DNA from: Pseudomonas brenneri | GTDB lineage: Bacteria > Pseudomonadota > Gammaproteobacteria > Pseudomonadales > Pseudomonadaceae | Assembly (NCBI RefSeq): GCF_007858285.1 | Contig: NZ_VFIL01000007.1 | Span: 186,001-250,000 of the forward strand | Length of the DNA stretch: 64,000 nucleotides | Reading direction: 5' to 3' | In this document: positions 13,826 to 21,552 of the stretch, piece by piece | How positions within the stretch are numbered: position 1 is the first letter of the stretch | How the letters are laid out: every line of letters starts with the position of its first letter | Program-made: the position numbers and the translations under genes | The notes under the pieces: generated by a model | The model's database searches: none | The model's input: only the letters and a program-made list of their open reading frames with translations | Told to the model about the DNA's origin: nothing

Positions 13826-13866
13826 GCCACCCAATACAGCAAAATATGACCCAAACCCCAGAAACA

Positions 13867-13894
13867 CGAAAGCCCCGCATTTGCGGGGCTTTCG
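13867..13894 (-). terminator. Terminator of tRNA-Ser
   Basis: A perfect 12-bp hairpin, CGAAAGCCCCGC-ATTT-GCGGGGCTTTCG, lies just beyond the 3' end of the tRNA on its strand. It could also end transcription from the integrase side, since it is symmetrical. Confidence 0.75.
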
Positions 13895-13903
13895 TATGAA
13901 TCT

Positions 13904-13994
13904 TGGCGGGAAACCAGGGATTCGAACCCTGGGAACGCTATTAACGTTCGCCGGTTTTCAAGACCGGTGCATTCAACCACTCTGCCAATTTCCC
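13904..13994 (-). tRNA. serT: tRNA-Ser(UGA), probable attachment site
   Basis: On the minus strand the sequence folds as a class II tRNA: acceptor GGGAAAT with GTTTCCC, anticodon stem CCGGT/ACCGG with loop CTTGAAA (anticodon TGA), a long variable arm (CGAACGTTAATAGCGTTC), T-arm CAGGG-TTCGAAT-CCCTG, and encoded CCA. The 3' end faces the integrase, so the element probably integrated here and restored the tRNA end. The matching att copy should lie beyond the left edge; I saw none in the window. Confidence 0.95.
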
Positions 13995-14146
13995 TTGTGC
14001 AACACAGGATTATAGTAGCCCATCCTGTCTCAGCGGGCGCCATAATACCCGAATGAAACACACTGTCAAACTCTCTGCATAGCTTGTTACAGAGCGTCTG
14101 TTATGATCTTTGCGACTGAACGTTTCAAAACTGAAGGAGTGTCGCC

Positions 14147-14818
14147 ATGCGCGAACAGGATTACGCAGTTAATAGCAACGTGCAGGCTGAGCAGCTAGAG
14201 GTTAGCCGCGTCCTGCGCAATACATACGGCCTGCTCGCCCTCACCCTCGCATTTAGCGGCGTGATGGCGTATGTGGCGCAACAGATGCGTGTCGGCTACC
14301 CGAACATCTTTGTGGTATTGATCGGCTTCTACGGCCTGTTTTTCCTCACCAACAAGCTGCGCGACTCGGCCTGGGGCCTGGTGTCGGCGTTTGCCCTGAC
14401 CGGTTTCATGGGGTTCCTGCTGGGCCCGATCCTTAACCGTTACCTGGGTATGCAGGGCGGCGCGGAAGTGGTCAGCTCGGCGTTTGCCATGACGGCACTG
14501 GTGTTTGGTGGCCTGTCGGCCTATGTACTGATCACCCGTAAGGACATGAGCTTCCTCGGCGGCTTCATCACGGCTGGCTTCTTCGTGTTGCTGGCGGCGG
14601 TGCTGGCGAGCATGTTCTTCCAGATCAGCGGCCTGCAGCTGGCGATCAGCGCCGGTTTTGTGCTGTTTTCCTCGGTCTGCATTCTGTTCCAGACCAGCGC
14701 CATCATCCATGGCGGCGAGCGTAACTACATCATGGCGACCATCAGCCTGTATGTATCGATCTACAACCTGTTTGTCAGCCTGTTGCAGATCTTCGGCATC
14801 ATGAGCCGCGACGACTGA
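14147..14818 (+). CDS. yccA: Bax inhibitor-1/YccA family inner membrane protein
   Basis: This 223-residue protein has seven hydrophobic segments, the usual number for the Bax inhibitor-1/YccA family, and the C-terminal SIIHGGERNYIMATISLYVS-like segment typical of bacterial members. In E. coli YccA is a substrate and modulator of the membrane protease FtsH; other family members act as calcium leak channels. The start has GAAGGAG eight bases upstream. It is the first core gene after the tRNA and is followed by a strong terminator, so it is a single-gene unit. Confidence 0.9.
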   Translation: MREQDYAVNSNVQAEQLEVSRVLRNTYGLLALTLAFSGVMAYVAQQMRVGYPNIFVVLIGFYGLFFLTNKLRDSAWGLVSAFALTGFMGFLLGPILNRYLGMQGGAEVVSSAFAMTALVFGGLSAYVLITRKDMSFLGGFITAGFFVLLAAVLASMFFQISGLQLAISAGFVLFSSVCILFQTSAIIHGGERNYIMATISLYVSIYNLFVSLLQIFGIMSRDD

Positions 14819-14831
14819 TCCCAGCCTCATC

Positions 14832-14858
14832 AAAAAGCCCGCTTCGGCGGGCTTTTTG
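14832..14858 (+). terminator. Rho-independent terminator after yccA
   Basis: AAAAAGCCCGC-TTCG-GCGGGCTTTTT is a strong GC stem with a UUCG loop and a T-run. Confidence 0.9.
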
Positions 14859-14905
14859 TTGCCTGCGGCTTTATCATTGGCGCAGGTTTGCCTACAGAGT
14901 GTTCC

Positions 14906-15298
14906 ATGAAGTTCGCGATTGCGCTTTTTTCCGCCGCCCATGCGCCTTCCTCGCGCCGTGCCCTGCAGTTTGCCCAGGCTGCGCTGGCCGGTGGGCATGA
15001 GGTTGTGCGGCTGTTTTTCTATCAGGATGGGGTCTACAGCGCATCCAACTCGGTGGTAACACCGCAGGATGAGCAGGATATCGCTCAACAGTGGCGCGCC
15101 TTCGTCAGCGAGCATCAGCTTGATGGTGTGGTGTGCATTGCCGCAGCATTGCGTCGTGGGGTGTTGAATAACGAGGAAGCCTCACGCTATCAACGTAGCG
15201 CGGTCAATATCGATGCGCCCTGGGCGCTGTCGGGCCTTGGGCAGTTGCACGATGCAATCCAGGACGCCGACCGCCTGATCTGCTTTGGAGGGCCATGA
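14906..15298 (+). CDS. tusD: Sulfurtransferase TusD
   Basis: This 130-residue protein (family about 128) is a DsrE-like sulfur relay subunit. Cys77 in GVVCIAAALRRGV corresponds to the active-site cysteine that accepts persulfide from TusA. TusBCD passes sulfur to TusE and then MnmA for 2-thiouridine at the tRNA wobble position. The start at 14906 gives the usual MKFAIALF opening. It is followed one base later by tusC, and the four tus genes are tightly packed with ybiB. MnmA itself is encoded at 37282. Confidence 0.93.
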   Translation: MKFAIALFSAAHAPSSRRALQFAQAALAGGHEVVRLFFYQDGVYSASNSVVTPQDEQDIAQQWRAFVSEHQLDGVVCIAAALRRGVLNNEEASRYQRSAVNIDAPWALSGLGQLHDAIQDADRLICFGGP

Positions 15299-15299
15299 A

Positions 15300-15650
15300 A
15301 TGTCCAGATCCTTGTTGGTAATCAGCCGCCAGGCACCGTGGTCCGGGCCCAGTGCGCGAGAAGCGCTGGATGTGGTGCTGGCCGGTGGTGCATTCGACTT
15401 GCCGATTGGGCTGCTGTTTCTCGATGACGGCGTGTTTCAACTGGCAACCGCGCAGGATGCCAAGGCCTTGCAGCAGAAGGACGTGACTGCCAACCTGCAG
15501 GCACTCTCGCTGTTTGGTATCGATGAGGTATTCGCCTGCAGCCACAGCCTGGCCGAACGTGGGCTGAGCCCCCCTGATAACGCGCAGCCACTGAGCAGCG
15601 AACAGATTTCCCAGATGATTGACCGTTACGATCAGGTGATGACCCTCTGA
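15300..15650 (+). CDS. tusC: Sulfurtransferase complex subunit TusC
   Basis: This 116-residue DsrF-like subunit of the TusBCD complex contains RQAPWSGPSAREALDVVLAG and the FLDDGVFQL motif typical of the family. It has no relay cysteine role of its own in E. coli but is needed for the heterohexamer. The ATG at 15300 begins one base after the tusD stop, and its stop overlaps the tusB start (TGATG). It is cytoplasmic and acts in tRNA 2-thiolation. Confidence 0.92.
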   Translation: MSRSLLVISRQAPWSGPSAREALDVVLAGGAFDLPIGLLFLDDGVFQLATAQDAKALQQKDVTANLQALSLFGIDEVFACSHSLAERGLSPPDNAQPLSSEQISQMIDRYDQVMTL

Positions 15651-15943
15651 TGTCGACCTTGCATGTGTTGTCCCACTCCCCTTTTACCGACAGCCGCCTG
15701 GGCAGTTGCCTACGCCTGTGTGGCGCGCAGGATGCAGTCCTGCTGTGCGGTGATGCAACCTATGCCCTGCAAGCCGGCAGCGCGCCTTTCCAGGCCTTGC
15801 AAGCCAAGGCCCTGGATGTCTTCGTGCTGGCTGAGGATGCCCAGGCCCGTGGCCTGTCGTTGCCGGATTGGGCCAAAAGTGTCGACTACCCGGGTTTTGT
15901 GCAGTTGTCGATCGACCATGACAAGGTCAACACTTGGCTATGA
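15650..15943 (+). CDS. tusB: Sulfurtransferase complex subunit TusB
   Basis: This 97-residue DsrH-like subunit (family about 95) begins MSTLHVLSHSPF, with the typical Cys/Gly-rich LLCGDATYAL strand and a C-terminal SIDHDKVNTWL. It completes the TusBCD heterohexamer of the sulfur relay. The start overlaps the tusC stop and the stop overlaps the tusE ATG, so translation is coupled throughout. Confidence 0.92.
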   Translation: MSTLHVLSHSPFTDSRLGSCLRLCGAQDAVLLCGDATYALQAGSAPFQALQAKALDVFVLAEDAQARGLSLPDWAKSVDYPGFVQLSIDHDKVNTWL

Positions 15944-16275
15944 ACACCCTGACCGTAGGCGCGCGCACCCTTGAACTGGACAAGGACGGTTACCTGGTTG
16001 ACCTGAACGCCTGGTCTGTCGAAGTGGCCAGTGCCCTGGCAAGCGCCGAAGAACTGGAGTTGACCGACGAGCACTGGGAAATCCTTGAGCTGCTCAGGGG
16101 CTTTTACCAGGAGTTCCAGTTATCACCGGCCACCCGCCCGCTGATCAAGTACACCGCCTTGAAGCTGGGCCCGGAAAAGGGCAACAGCCTGCACCTCAAC
16201 CGACTGTTCAAAGGCACTCCCGCCAAACTTGCCGCCAAGCTGGCGGGCCTGCCCAGGCCGACGAATTGCTTATGA
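15940..16275 (+). CDS. tusE: TusE/DsrC family sulfur relay protein
   Basis: This 111-residue DsrC-family protein carries the conserved C-terminal arm with the penultimate cysteine (RPTNCL, Cys110) that takes persulfide from TusD and presents it to MnmA. The internal LDKDGYLVDLNAWSVEVA and LIKYTALKLGPEKG blocks are family signatures. The start overlaps the tusB stop and the stop overlaps the ybiB start. Confidence 0.93.
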   Translation: MNTLTVGARTLELDKDGYLVDLNAWSVEVASALASAEELELTDEHWEILELLRGFYQEFQLSPATRPLIKYTALKLGPEKGNSLHLNRLFKGTPAKLAAKLAGLPRPTNCL

Positions 16276-17273
16276 CCGACTTTGCCCCGTTGATCACCGA
16301 AACTCCCGCCGAACATCCCTTTGCGCCGTTTGTACGCATCCTCGGCAAAGGCAAGCGTGGTGCCCGCAGCCTGACGCGCGAAGAAGCGCGGGAAGCCATG
16401 GGCATGCTGCTCGACGACAAGGTCGAAGACTCTCAGCTCGGTGCATTCCTGATGCTGTTGCGCCACAAGGAAGAAAGCCCGGAAGAGCTCGCCGGCTTCA
16501 CCGAAGCCCTGCGTGAGCGCCTCAACGCGCCAGCACTGAACGTAGATATCGATTGGCCTACCTACGCGGGGAAAAAGCGCCACCTGCCATGGTACCTGCT
16601 GGCCGCCAAGTGTCTGGCGCAGAACGGTGTGCGAATCTTCATGCACGGCGGCGGCGCCCACACGGCTGGGCGCCTGTACACCGAACAATTGCTGGGTGAG
16701 TTGCAGATTCCACTGTGCCGCAACTGGCAGCAGGTCGAGACAGCCTTTGCGCAAGGCAACCTGGCGTTTATGCCGCTGGGCGACTGGGCCTCGCAACTGC
16801 AACGCATGATTGACCTGCGCAACATCCTCGGCCTGCGTTCACCTATCCATTCCCTGGCACGCATCCTCAACCCGCTGGGCGCACGCTGCGGCCTGCAAAG
16901 TATCTTCCACCCCGGCTACCAGGGCGTACACCGTGATGCCAGTGGCTTGCTGGGCGACAACACGATTGTGATCAAGGGCGATGGCGGCGAGATCGAGATC
17001 AACCCCGATACCACCAGCCATTTATATGGCACCACCGGCGGCGCAAGCTGGGATGAAGAGTGGCCAGCCCTCTCGGCTCAGCGCCACGTCAAGCCGGCCA
17101 GCCTAGAACCTGAGCATTTGAAAGCCCTGTGGCGCGGCGAGGTCCAGGATAGCTACCCGCAGTTGGCACTGATCGCCACCATGGCCCTGGCCCTGCGCGG
17201 CCTTGGGCACCCACGGGAACAGGCTTTTGAACTGGCCCAGCAGTATTGGGATGCGCGGGACAAATCGATTTAA
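16272..17273 (+). CDS. ybiB: YbiB family (TrpD2-like) nucleic-acid-binding protein
   Basis: This 333-residue homologue of anthranilate phosphoribosyltransferase belongs to the TrpD2/YbiB branch. The trpD-like fold is visible as EEAREAMGMLLDDKVEDSQLG at the N-terminus, MHGGGAHTAGRLYT in the centre and LNPLGARCGLQSIFHPGYQG. E. coli YbiB lacks phosphoribosyltransferase activity, binds nucleic acids tightly and is linked to the SOS response. The ATG overlaps the tusE stop, so it is the last gene of the tus operon. Coupling of ybiB to tusE is common in pseudomonads. Confidence 0.85.
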   Translation: MTDFAPLITETPAEHPFAPFVRILGKGKRGARSLTREEAREAMGMLLDDKVEDSQLGAFLMLLRHKEESPEELAGFTEALRERLNAPALNVDIDWPTYAGKKRHLPWYLLAAKCLAQNGVRIFMHGGGAHTAGRLYTEQLLGELQIPLCRNWQQVETAFAQGNLAFMPLGDWASQLQRMIDLRNILGLRSPIHSLARILNPLGARCGLQSIFHPGYQGVHRDASGLLGDNTIVIKGDGGEIEINPDTTSHLYGTTGGASWDEEWPALSAQRHVKPASLEPEHLKALWRGEVQDSYPQLALIATMALALRGLGHPREQAFELAQQYWDARDKSI

Positions 17274-17361
17274 TCGATCATTAACCCCGAGCCTTTGCGC
17301 TATTTCTTCGAACTCAGACGATTAGACTGCACACCAACGCTTATTAGCCAAGGAGTCAGTC

Positions 17362-18357
17362 ATGGGTTTGCTGATTGAAGGACGCTGGCATGACCAGTGG
17401 TACGAAAGTAGCGCAGATGGCGCCTTCCAACGGGAACAGGCGCAACGCCGGCACTGGGTCACCACCGACGGCCAACCGGGCCCCAGCGGTGATGGCGGCT
17501 TCAAGGCCGAAGCCGGCCGCTACCACTTGTATGTCTCCCTCGCCTGCCCGTGGGCGCACCGCACCCTGATCCTGCGCAAACTCAAGGGCCTGGAAAGCCT
17601 GATCGACGTTTCAGTGGTCAGTTGGCTGATGCTGGAAAATGGCTGGACCTTCGACAAGGCCCACGGCTCAACTGGCGACAAGCTCGACGATTTTTCCTTC
17701 ATGCACCAGCGCTATACCGCCGACACCACCGACTACACCGGGCGCGTCACTGTGCCCGTGCTGTGGGACAAGAAGCTCAGTCGCATCGTCAGTAATGAAT
17801 CGGCGGAGATCATCCGCATGTTCAACAGCGCGTTCAATGAACTGACGGGCAACACCCTGGACTTTTACCCCGAACCGCTGCGCCCGAGCATCGACGCGTG
17901 GAACGAGCGGATCTATCCCGCCGTAAACAATGGCGTGTATCGCGCAGGCTTTGCCACTTCACAGCAGGCGTACGAAAGTGCTTTTGATGACGTGTTTGCC
18001 GAGCTGGATCACCTGGAGCAGCACTTGGGGGGGCACCGCTACCTGGCCGGTGAATACCTGACCGAGGCTGATGTACGCCTGTTTACGACGCTGATCCGGT
18101 TTGATGCGGTGTATTACAGCCACTTCAAATGCAACCTGCGGCGGATTGCGGATTATCCAAACCTGTCGAATTGGTTACGCGAGCTGTATCAATGGCCCGG
18201 CGTGGCCGAGACCGTGGATTTTGCCCATATCAAGGGGCATTACTATGCCAGCCACCGGACGATCAATCCGACGGGGATTGTACCGAAGGGGCCGTTGCAG
18301 GCGTTTGATAGCAAACATGACCGACAGAAGTTGAGCAGCAAGGGCGTCTGGAGCTGA
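17362..18357 (+). CDS. yqjG: Glutathionyl-hydroquinone reductase (Xi-class GST)
   Basis: This 331-residue protein is an Xi-class glutathione transferase, the YqjG/PcpF type. The N-terminal thioredoxin-like domain has the catalytic CPWAHR motif with Cys62, and the SNESAEIIRMFNSAFNELTG segment contacts glutathione. The C-terminal helical domain contains FTTLIRFDAVYYSHFKCNLR. The enzyme reduces glutathionyl-hydroquinones in the cytosol. The AAGGAG site lies seven bases before the ATG. It is a single-gene unit followed by a REPIN. Confidence 0.92.
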   Translation: MGLLIEGRWHDQWYESSADGAFQREQAQRRHWVTTDGQPGPSGDGGFKAEAGRYHLYVSLACPWAHRTLILRKLKGLESLIDVSVVSWLMLENGWTFDKAHGSTGDKLDDFSFMHQRYTADTTDYTGRVTVPVLWDKKLSRIVSNESAEIIRMFNSAFNELTGNTLDFYPEPLRPSIDAWNERIYPAVNNGVYRAGFATSQQAYESAFDDVFAELDHLEQHLGGHRYLAGEYLTEADVRLFTTLIRFDAVYYSHFKCNLRRIADYPNLSNWLRELYQWPGVAETVDFAHIKGHYYASHRTINPTGIVPKGPLQAFDSKHDRQKLSSKGVWS

Positions 18358-18367
18358 AGCAAAAACG

Positions 18368-18465
18368 GTAGGAGCGAGCTTGCTCGCGAAGATCGTCAAC
18401 GATAACGCTGGCATCCTGGATGAACGCGGCGCCCTTGAGTTTCTCGCGAGCAAGCTCGCTCCTAC
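18368..18465. repeat. REPIN (inverted pair of REP palindromes)
   Basis: GTAGGAGCGAGCTTGCTCGCGAA (18368-18390) and its inverse (18441-18465) flank about 50 bp. The inner sequence GATCGTCAACGATAACGC is the reverse complement of the core in the units at 28326 and 63277, so these three belong to one REPIN family. It could act as a mild terminator between the convergent yqjG and cysG. Confidence 0.9.
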
Positions 18466-18485
18466 AATTGATGTGAGTGCCGGTT

Positions 18486-19880
18486 TCACACCTGGGACTG
18501 GGCACCTTCGAACCACTTCAGCTTCTCACGCAACACCACCACTTCTCCTACAATCACCAGCGTCGGCGCATGCACTTCATGCTCCGCCACCAGGCGCGGC
18601 AGGTCCGCCAGGGTGCCAGTAAACACGCGCTGGTTGGACGTGGTGCCTTGCTGAATCAACGCAGCCGGGGTGTCTGCCGAACGGCCATGGCGGATCAGTT
18701 GCTCGCAAATGATCGGCAAGCCAATCAAACCCATGTAGAACACCAGGGTCTGCGACGGTCCCACCAGGTCATTCCAGGGCAAATCCGAGGTGCCGTCTTT
18801 CAGGTGCCCGGTGATGAAGCGTACCGATTGCGCATAGTCGCGATGGGTCAGGGGAATACCGGCATACGCCGCACAGCCACTGGCTGCCGTAATCCCCGGC
18901 ACCACCTGGAACGGGATGCCATTGGCCGCCAGCTCCTCGATCTCTTCGCCGCCGCGACCAAAGATAAACGGATCGCCGCCCTTGAGGCGCAGTACGCGCT
19001 TGCCCTGCTTGGCCAGTTTCACCAGTTGCTGGTTGATCTGGTCTTGCGGCACCGCATGATCGGCGCGGCGCTTGCCGACATATACCCGCTCGGCGTCGCG
19101 ACGGCACAATTCGAGAATCGCCGGCGCCACCAGGCGGTCATACAGCACCACATCGGCTTGCTGCATCAAGCGTAGCGCGCGAAAGGTCAGGAGGTCCGGA
19201 TCACCGGGGCCTGCGCCCACCAGATACACTTCACCCGGCGCATGGGGCGGCTTGCCATTGACCTTCTCCACCAGCAAACGCTCGGCTTCATCGCCTTGCC
19301 CTGCCAGTTGCCGATCAGCGATCGGGCCCTGGAAAACGTCTTCCCAGAAGGCCCGGCGCTGCTGCACATCGGGATACAGATTTTTGACCTGCGCGCGAAA
19401 ACGTGCGGCCAGCCCGGCCAATTGACCGTAGGTGGACGGAATCCAGGTTTCCAGTTTGGCGCGAATCAGCCGTGCCAGCACCGGCGCATCACCGCCACTG
19501 GACACCGCAATCACCAAGGGCGAGCGGTCGACGATCGCCGGGAAGATCACGCTGCACAAGGCCGGCGCGTCCACCACATTGACCGGCACACAACGGCGCC
19601 GAGCATCACTGGACACTTGCGCGTTCAGCGGCTCGTCGTCGGTTGCCGCGATGATCAGGGTGCAGCCATCAAGGTCCGCCTCCTGGTAACCACGCACAAT
19701 AAGCTCACCGCCACTGCCCTGTACCAGTTCACGCAACTGGTCTTCGATCAAGGGAGCAACCACCCGCAACAACGCGCCGGCATCGGCCAGTAGCCGGGAT
19801 TTGCGCAAGGCAATCTCCCCGCCACCGACGACCAACACACGACTGCCGCGCAGGTTATGGAACAGCGGCAGAAATTCCAT
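18486..19880 (-). CDS. cysG: Siroheme synthase (trifunctional)
   Basis: This 464-residue protein fuses two enzymes. Residues 1-about 150 are the NAD-dependent precorrin-2 dehydrogenase/ferrochelatase, with a VLVVGGGEIALRK nucleotide motif and the phospho-regulated AVSSGGDAPVLAR loop. Residues about 215-464 are uroporphyrinogen-III methyltransferase, with VGAGPGDPDLLT, GGDPFIFGRGGEE and GITAASGCAAYAG. The product makes siroheme for sulfite and nitrite reductases. It directly follows serS on the minus strand with no gap (19880/19881), so the two are probably co-transcribed. Confidence 0.95.
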   Translation of the reverse strand: MEFLPLFHNLRGSRVLVVGGGEIALRKSRLLADAGALLRVVAPLIEDQLRELVQGSGGELIVRGYQEADLDGCTLIIAATDDEPLNAQVSSDARRRCVPVNVVDAPALCSVIFPAIVDRSPLVIAVSSGGDAPVLARLIRAKLETWIPSTYGQLAGLAARFRAQVKNLYPDVQQRRAFWEDVFQGPIADRQLAGQGDEAERLLVEKVNGKPPHAPGEVYLVGAGPGDPDLLTFRALRLMQQADVVLYDRLVAPAILELCRRDAERVYVGKRRADHAVPQDQINQQLVKLAKQGKRVLRLKGGDPFIFGRGGEEIEELAANGIPFQVVPGITAASGCAAYAGIPLTHRDYAQSVRFITGHLKDGTSDLPWNDLVGPSQTLVFYMGLIGLPIICEQLIRHGRSADTPAALIQQGTTSNQRVFTGTLADLPRLVAEHEVHAPTLVIVGEVVVLREKLKWFEGAQSQV

Positions 19881-21161
19881 TTAGCCGATGACCTCAACGC
19901 CCGCCATGTACGGCTTGAGCACTTCAGGTACGCGGATCGAACCGTCAGCCTGCTGGTAGTTTTCCAGCACCGCGACCAGGGTGCGGCCTACAGCCAGGCC
20001 CGAGCCGTTGAGGGTGTGGACCAGTTCCGGCTTGCCGGTTTCCGGGTTACGGAAACGCGCCTGCATGCGGCGGGCCTGGAAATCACCGCAGTTGGAGCAC
20101 GAGGAAATCTCGCGGTATTTGTCCTGGCTCGGCACCCACACTTCGAGGTCGTAGGTCTTTACCGCGCTGAACCCCATGTCGCCGGTGCACAGCGCCAATA
20201 CGCGGTACGGCAACTCCAGCAATTGCAGGACGCGCTCGGCGTTGGCGGTCAGGCCTTCCAGGGCTTCCATGGAGGTCGACGGCTCGACAACCTGCACCAT
20301 CTCGACCTTGTCGAACTGGTGTTGGCGGATCATGCCGCGGGTGTCACGGCCCGATGCCCCGGCTTCGCTGCGGAAGCACGGGCTGTGGGCGACGAACTTG
20401 ATCGGCAGTTGCTTGGCGTCGAGGATCTCGCCGGCCACGATGTTGGTCAGCGATACTTCGGCGGTCGGGATCAGGTACAGATCGGCTTCGCCATCGCGGC
20501 TGATCTTGAACAGGTCCTCTTCGAACTTCGGCAACTGGCTGGTGCCCATCAGCGCCGGAGCCTGCACCAGGTACGGGGTGTAAGCCTCCTCGTAACCGTG
20601 TTCGCCGGTGTGCAGGTTGAGCATGAACTGCGCCAGGGCACGGTGCATGCGTGCGATCGGACCGCGCAGCAAGGCAAAGCGCGCGCCGGACATTTTGGCG
20701 GCGGTTTCAAAATCCAGGCCACCGGTCAGTTCGCCCAGGGCAACGTGGTCCTTGATCTCGAAATCAAAGGCTTTTGGCGTACCCCAGCGGCGGACTTCGA
20801 CGTTACCGTCTTCATCGGCGCCGACCGGCACGGATTCGTGCGGCAGGTTGGGGATACCCAACAGGATCGAATCCAGCTCGGACTGAATCTTGTCCAGTTC
20901 GACCTTGCCGTCAGACAGCTCGCTGCCCATGCGCTCGACGTCCGCCATCAGCGGCGCGATGTCTTCACCACGCTGCTTGGCCTGACCGATGGATTTGGAG
21001 CGCGCATTCCGTTCAGCCTGCAATGCTTCGGTGCGGGTCTGGACGGTCTTGCGCTGTTCTTCCAGCGCTTCGATGCGCGCAACATCCAAGGCAAAGCCAC
21101 GGGATGCCAGGCGGTCCGCTACGTCCTGAAGGTTGCTACGTAACAGTTTGGAATCGAGCAT
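19881..21161 (-). CDS. serS: Seryl-tRNA synthetase
   Basis: This 426-residue class II synthetase has the N-terminal antiparallel coiled-coil arm (about 28-100), which grips the long variable arm of tRNA-Ser. Motif 2 is FRSEAGASGRDTRGMIRQHQ and motif 3 is GSGLAVGRTLVAVLENYQ. It charges tRNA-Ser, including the tRNA at 13904. The ATG at 21161 opens with MLDSKLLRSN, typical for the family. It lies just downstream of crcB and upstream of cysG in a minus-strand group. Confidence 0.97.
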   Translation of the reverse strand: MLDSKLLRSNLQDVADRLASRGFALDVARIEALEEQRKTVQTRTEALQAERNARSKSIGQAKQRGEDIAPLMADVERMGSELSDGKVELDKIQSELDSILLGIPNLPHESVPVGADEDGNVEVRRWGTPKAFDFEIKDHVALGELTGGLDFETAAKMSGARFALLRGPIARMHRALAQFMLNLHTGEHGYEEAYTPYLVQAPALMGTSQLPKFEEDLFKISRDGEADLYLIPTAEVSLTNIVAGEILDAKQLPIKFVAHSPCFRSEAGASGRDTRGMIRQHQFDKVEMVQVVEPSTSMEALEGLTANAERVLQLLELPYRVLALCTGDMGFSAVKTYDLEVWVPSQDKYREISSCSNCGDFQARRMQARFRNPETGKPELVHTLNGSGLAVGRTLVAVLENYQQADGSIRVPEVLKPYMAGVEVIG

Positions 21162-21177
21162 GTCGGTCTCTCGTTTA

Positions 21178-21552
21178 TCAAAGTTTGGTCAAGGACAGGC
21201 CGGCCCAGGTGGCGAGCAGCCCGCCGAATACACTGATGGCCACATAGCCTAATGCCAGCGGCACTTGCCCGCTTTCCAGCAGGCGCACGGTATCCAGTGA
21301 AAAGGATGAAAAAGTGGTCAGGCCGCCAAGGAAGCCCACCATCAACCCGGCGCGCACTTCAACAGGCACCTCCGGGCGTAACAGAAACAGGCCGTACAAC
21401 ACGCCGATCAGCAGGCAGCCCACGATATTAACGGCCAGCGTCGCGGTATAGAAGTGTTTCGGCCAATTGGCGCTAATCCAATTGCCGGTGGCAAAGCGCA
21501 ATAGGGTACCGGCCACACCGCCTACGGAGACTGCGATCACCAAGGGAATCAT
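21178..21552 (-). CDS. crcB: Fluoride channel CrcB/Fluc
   Basis: This 124-residue protein has four membrane helices, the size of a dual-topology Fluc monomer. The GGVAGTLLRF segment near the N-terminus and GGLTTFSSFSLD motif near residue 72 (the fluoride-path Phe residues and central sodium site region) identify it. It exports fluoride from the cytoplasm. It overlaps the upstream rarA gene by 4 bp (ATGA), so it is co-translated with it. No crcB fluoride riboswitch is seen, since there is no leader of its own. Confidence 0.93.
   Translation of the reverse strand: MIPLVIAVSVGGVAGTLLRFATGNWISANWPKHFYTATLAVNIVGCLLIGVLYGLFLLRPEVPVEVRAGLMVGFLGGLTTFSSFSLDTVRLLESGQVPLALGYVAISVFGGLLATWAGLSLTKL

Noticed and set aside
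1..13900. A complete, intact prophage in this window
   Set aside because: No terminase, capsid, tail or lysis genes are seen; only one end of an element is present, so its state cannot be judged.
18368..18465. REP pairs considered as a CRISPR-like repeat
   Set aside because: They occur as single inverted pairs at scattered sites, not as regular direct repeats with spacers, and match Pseudomonas REPs.
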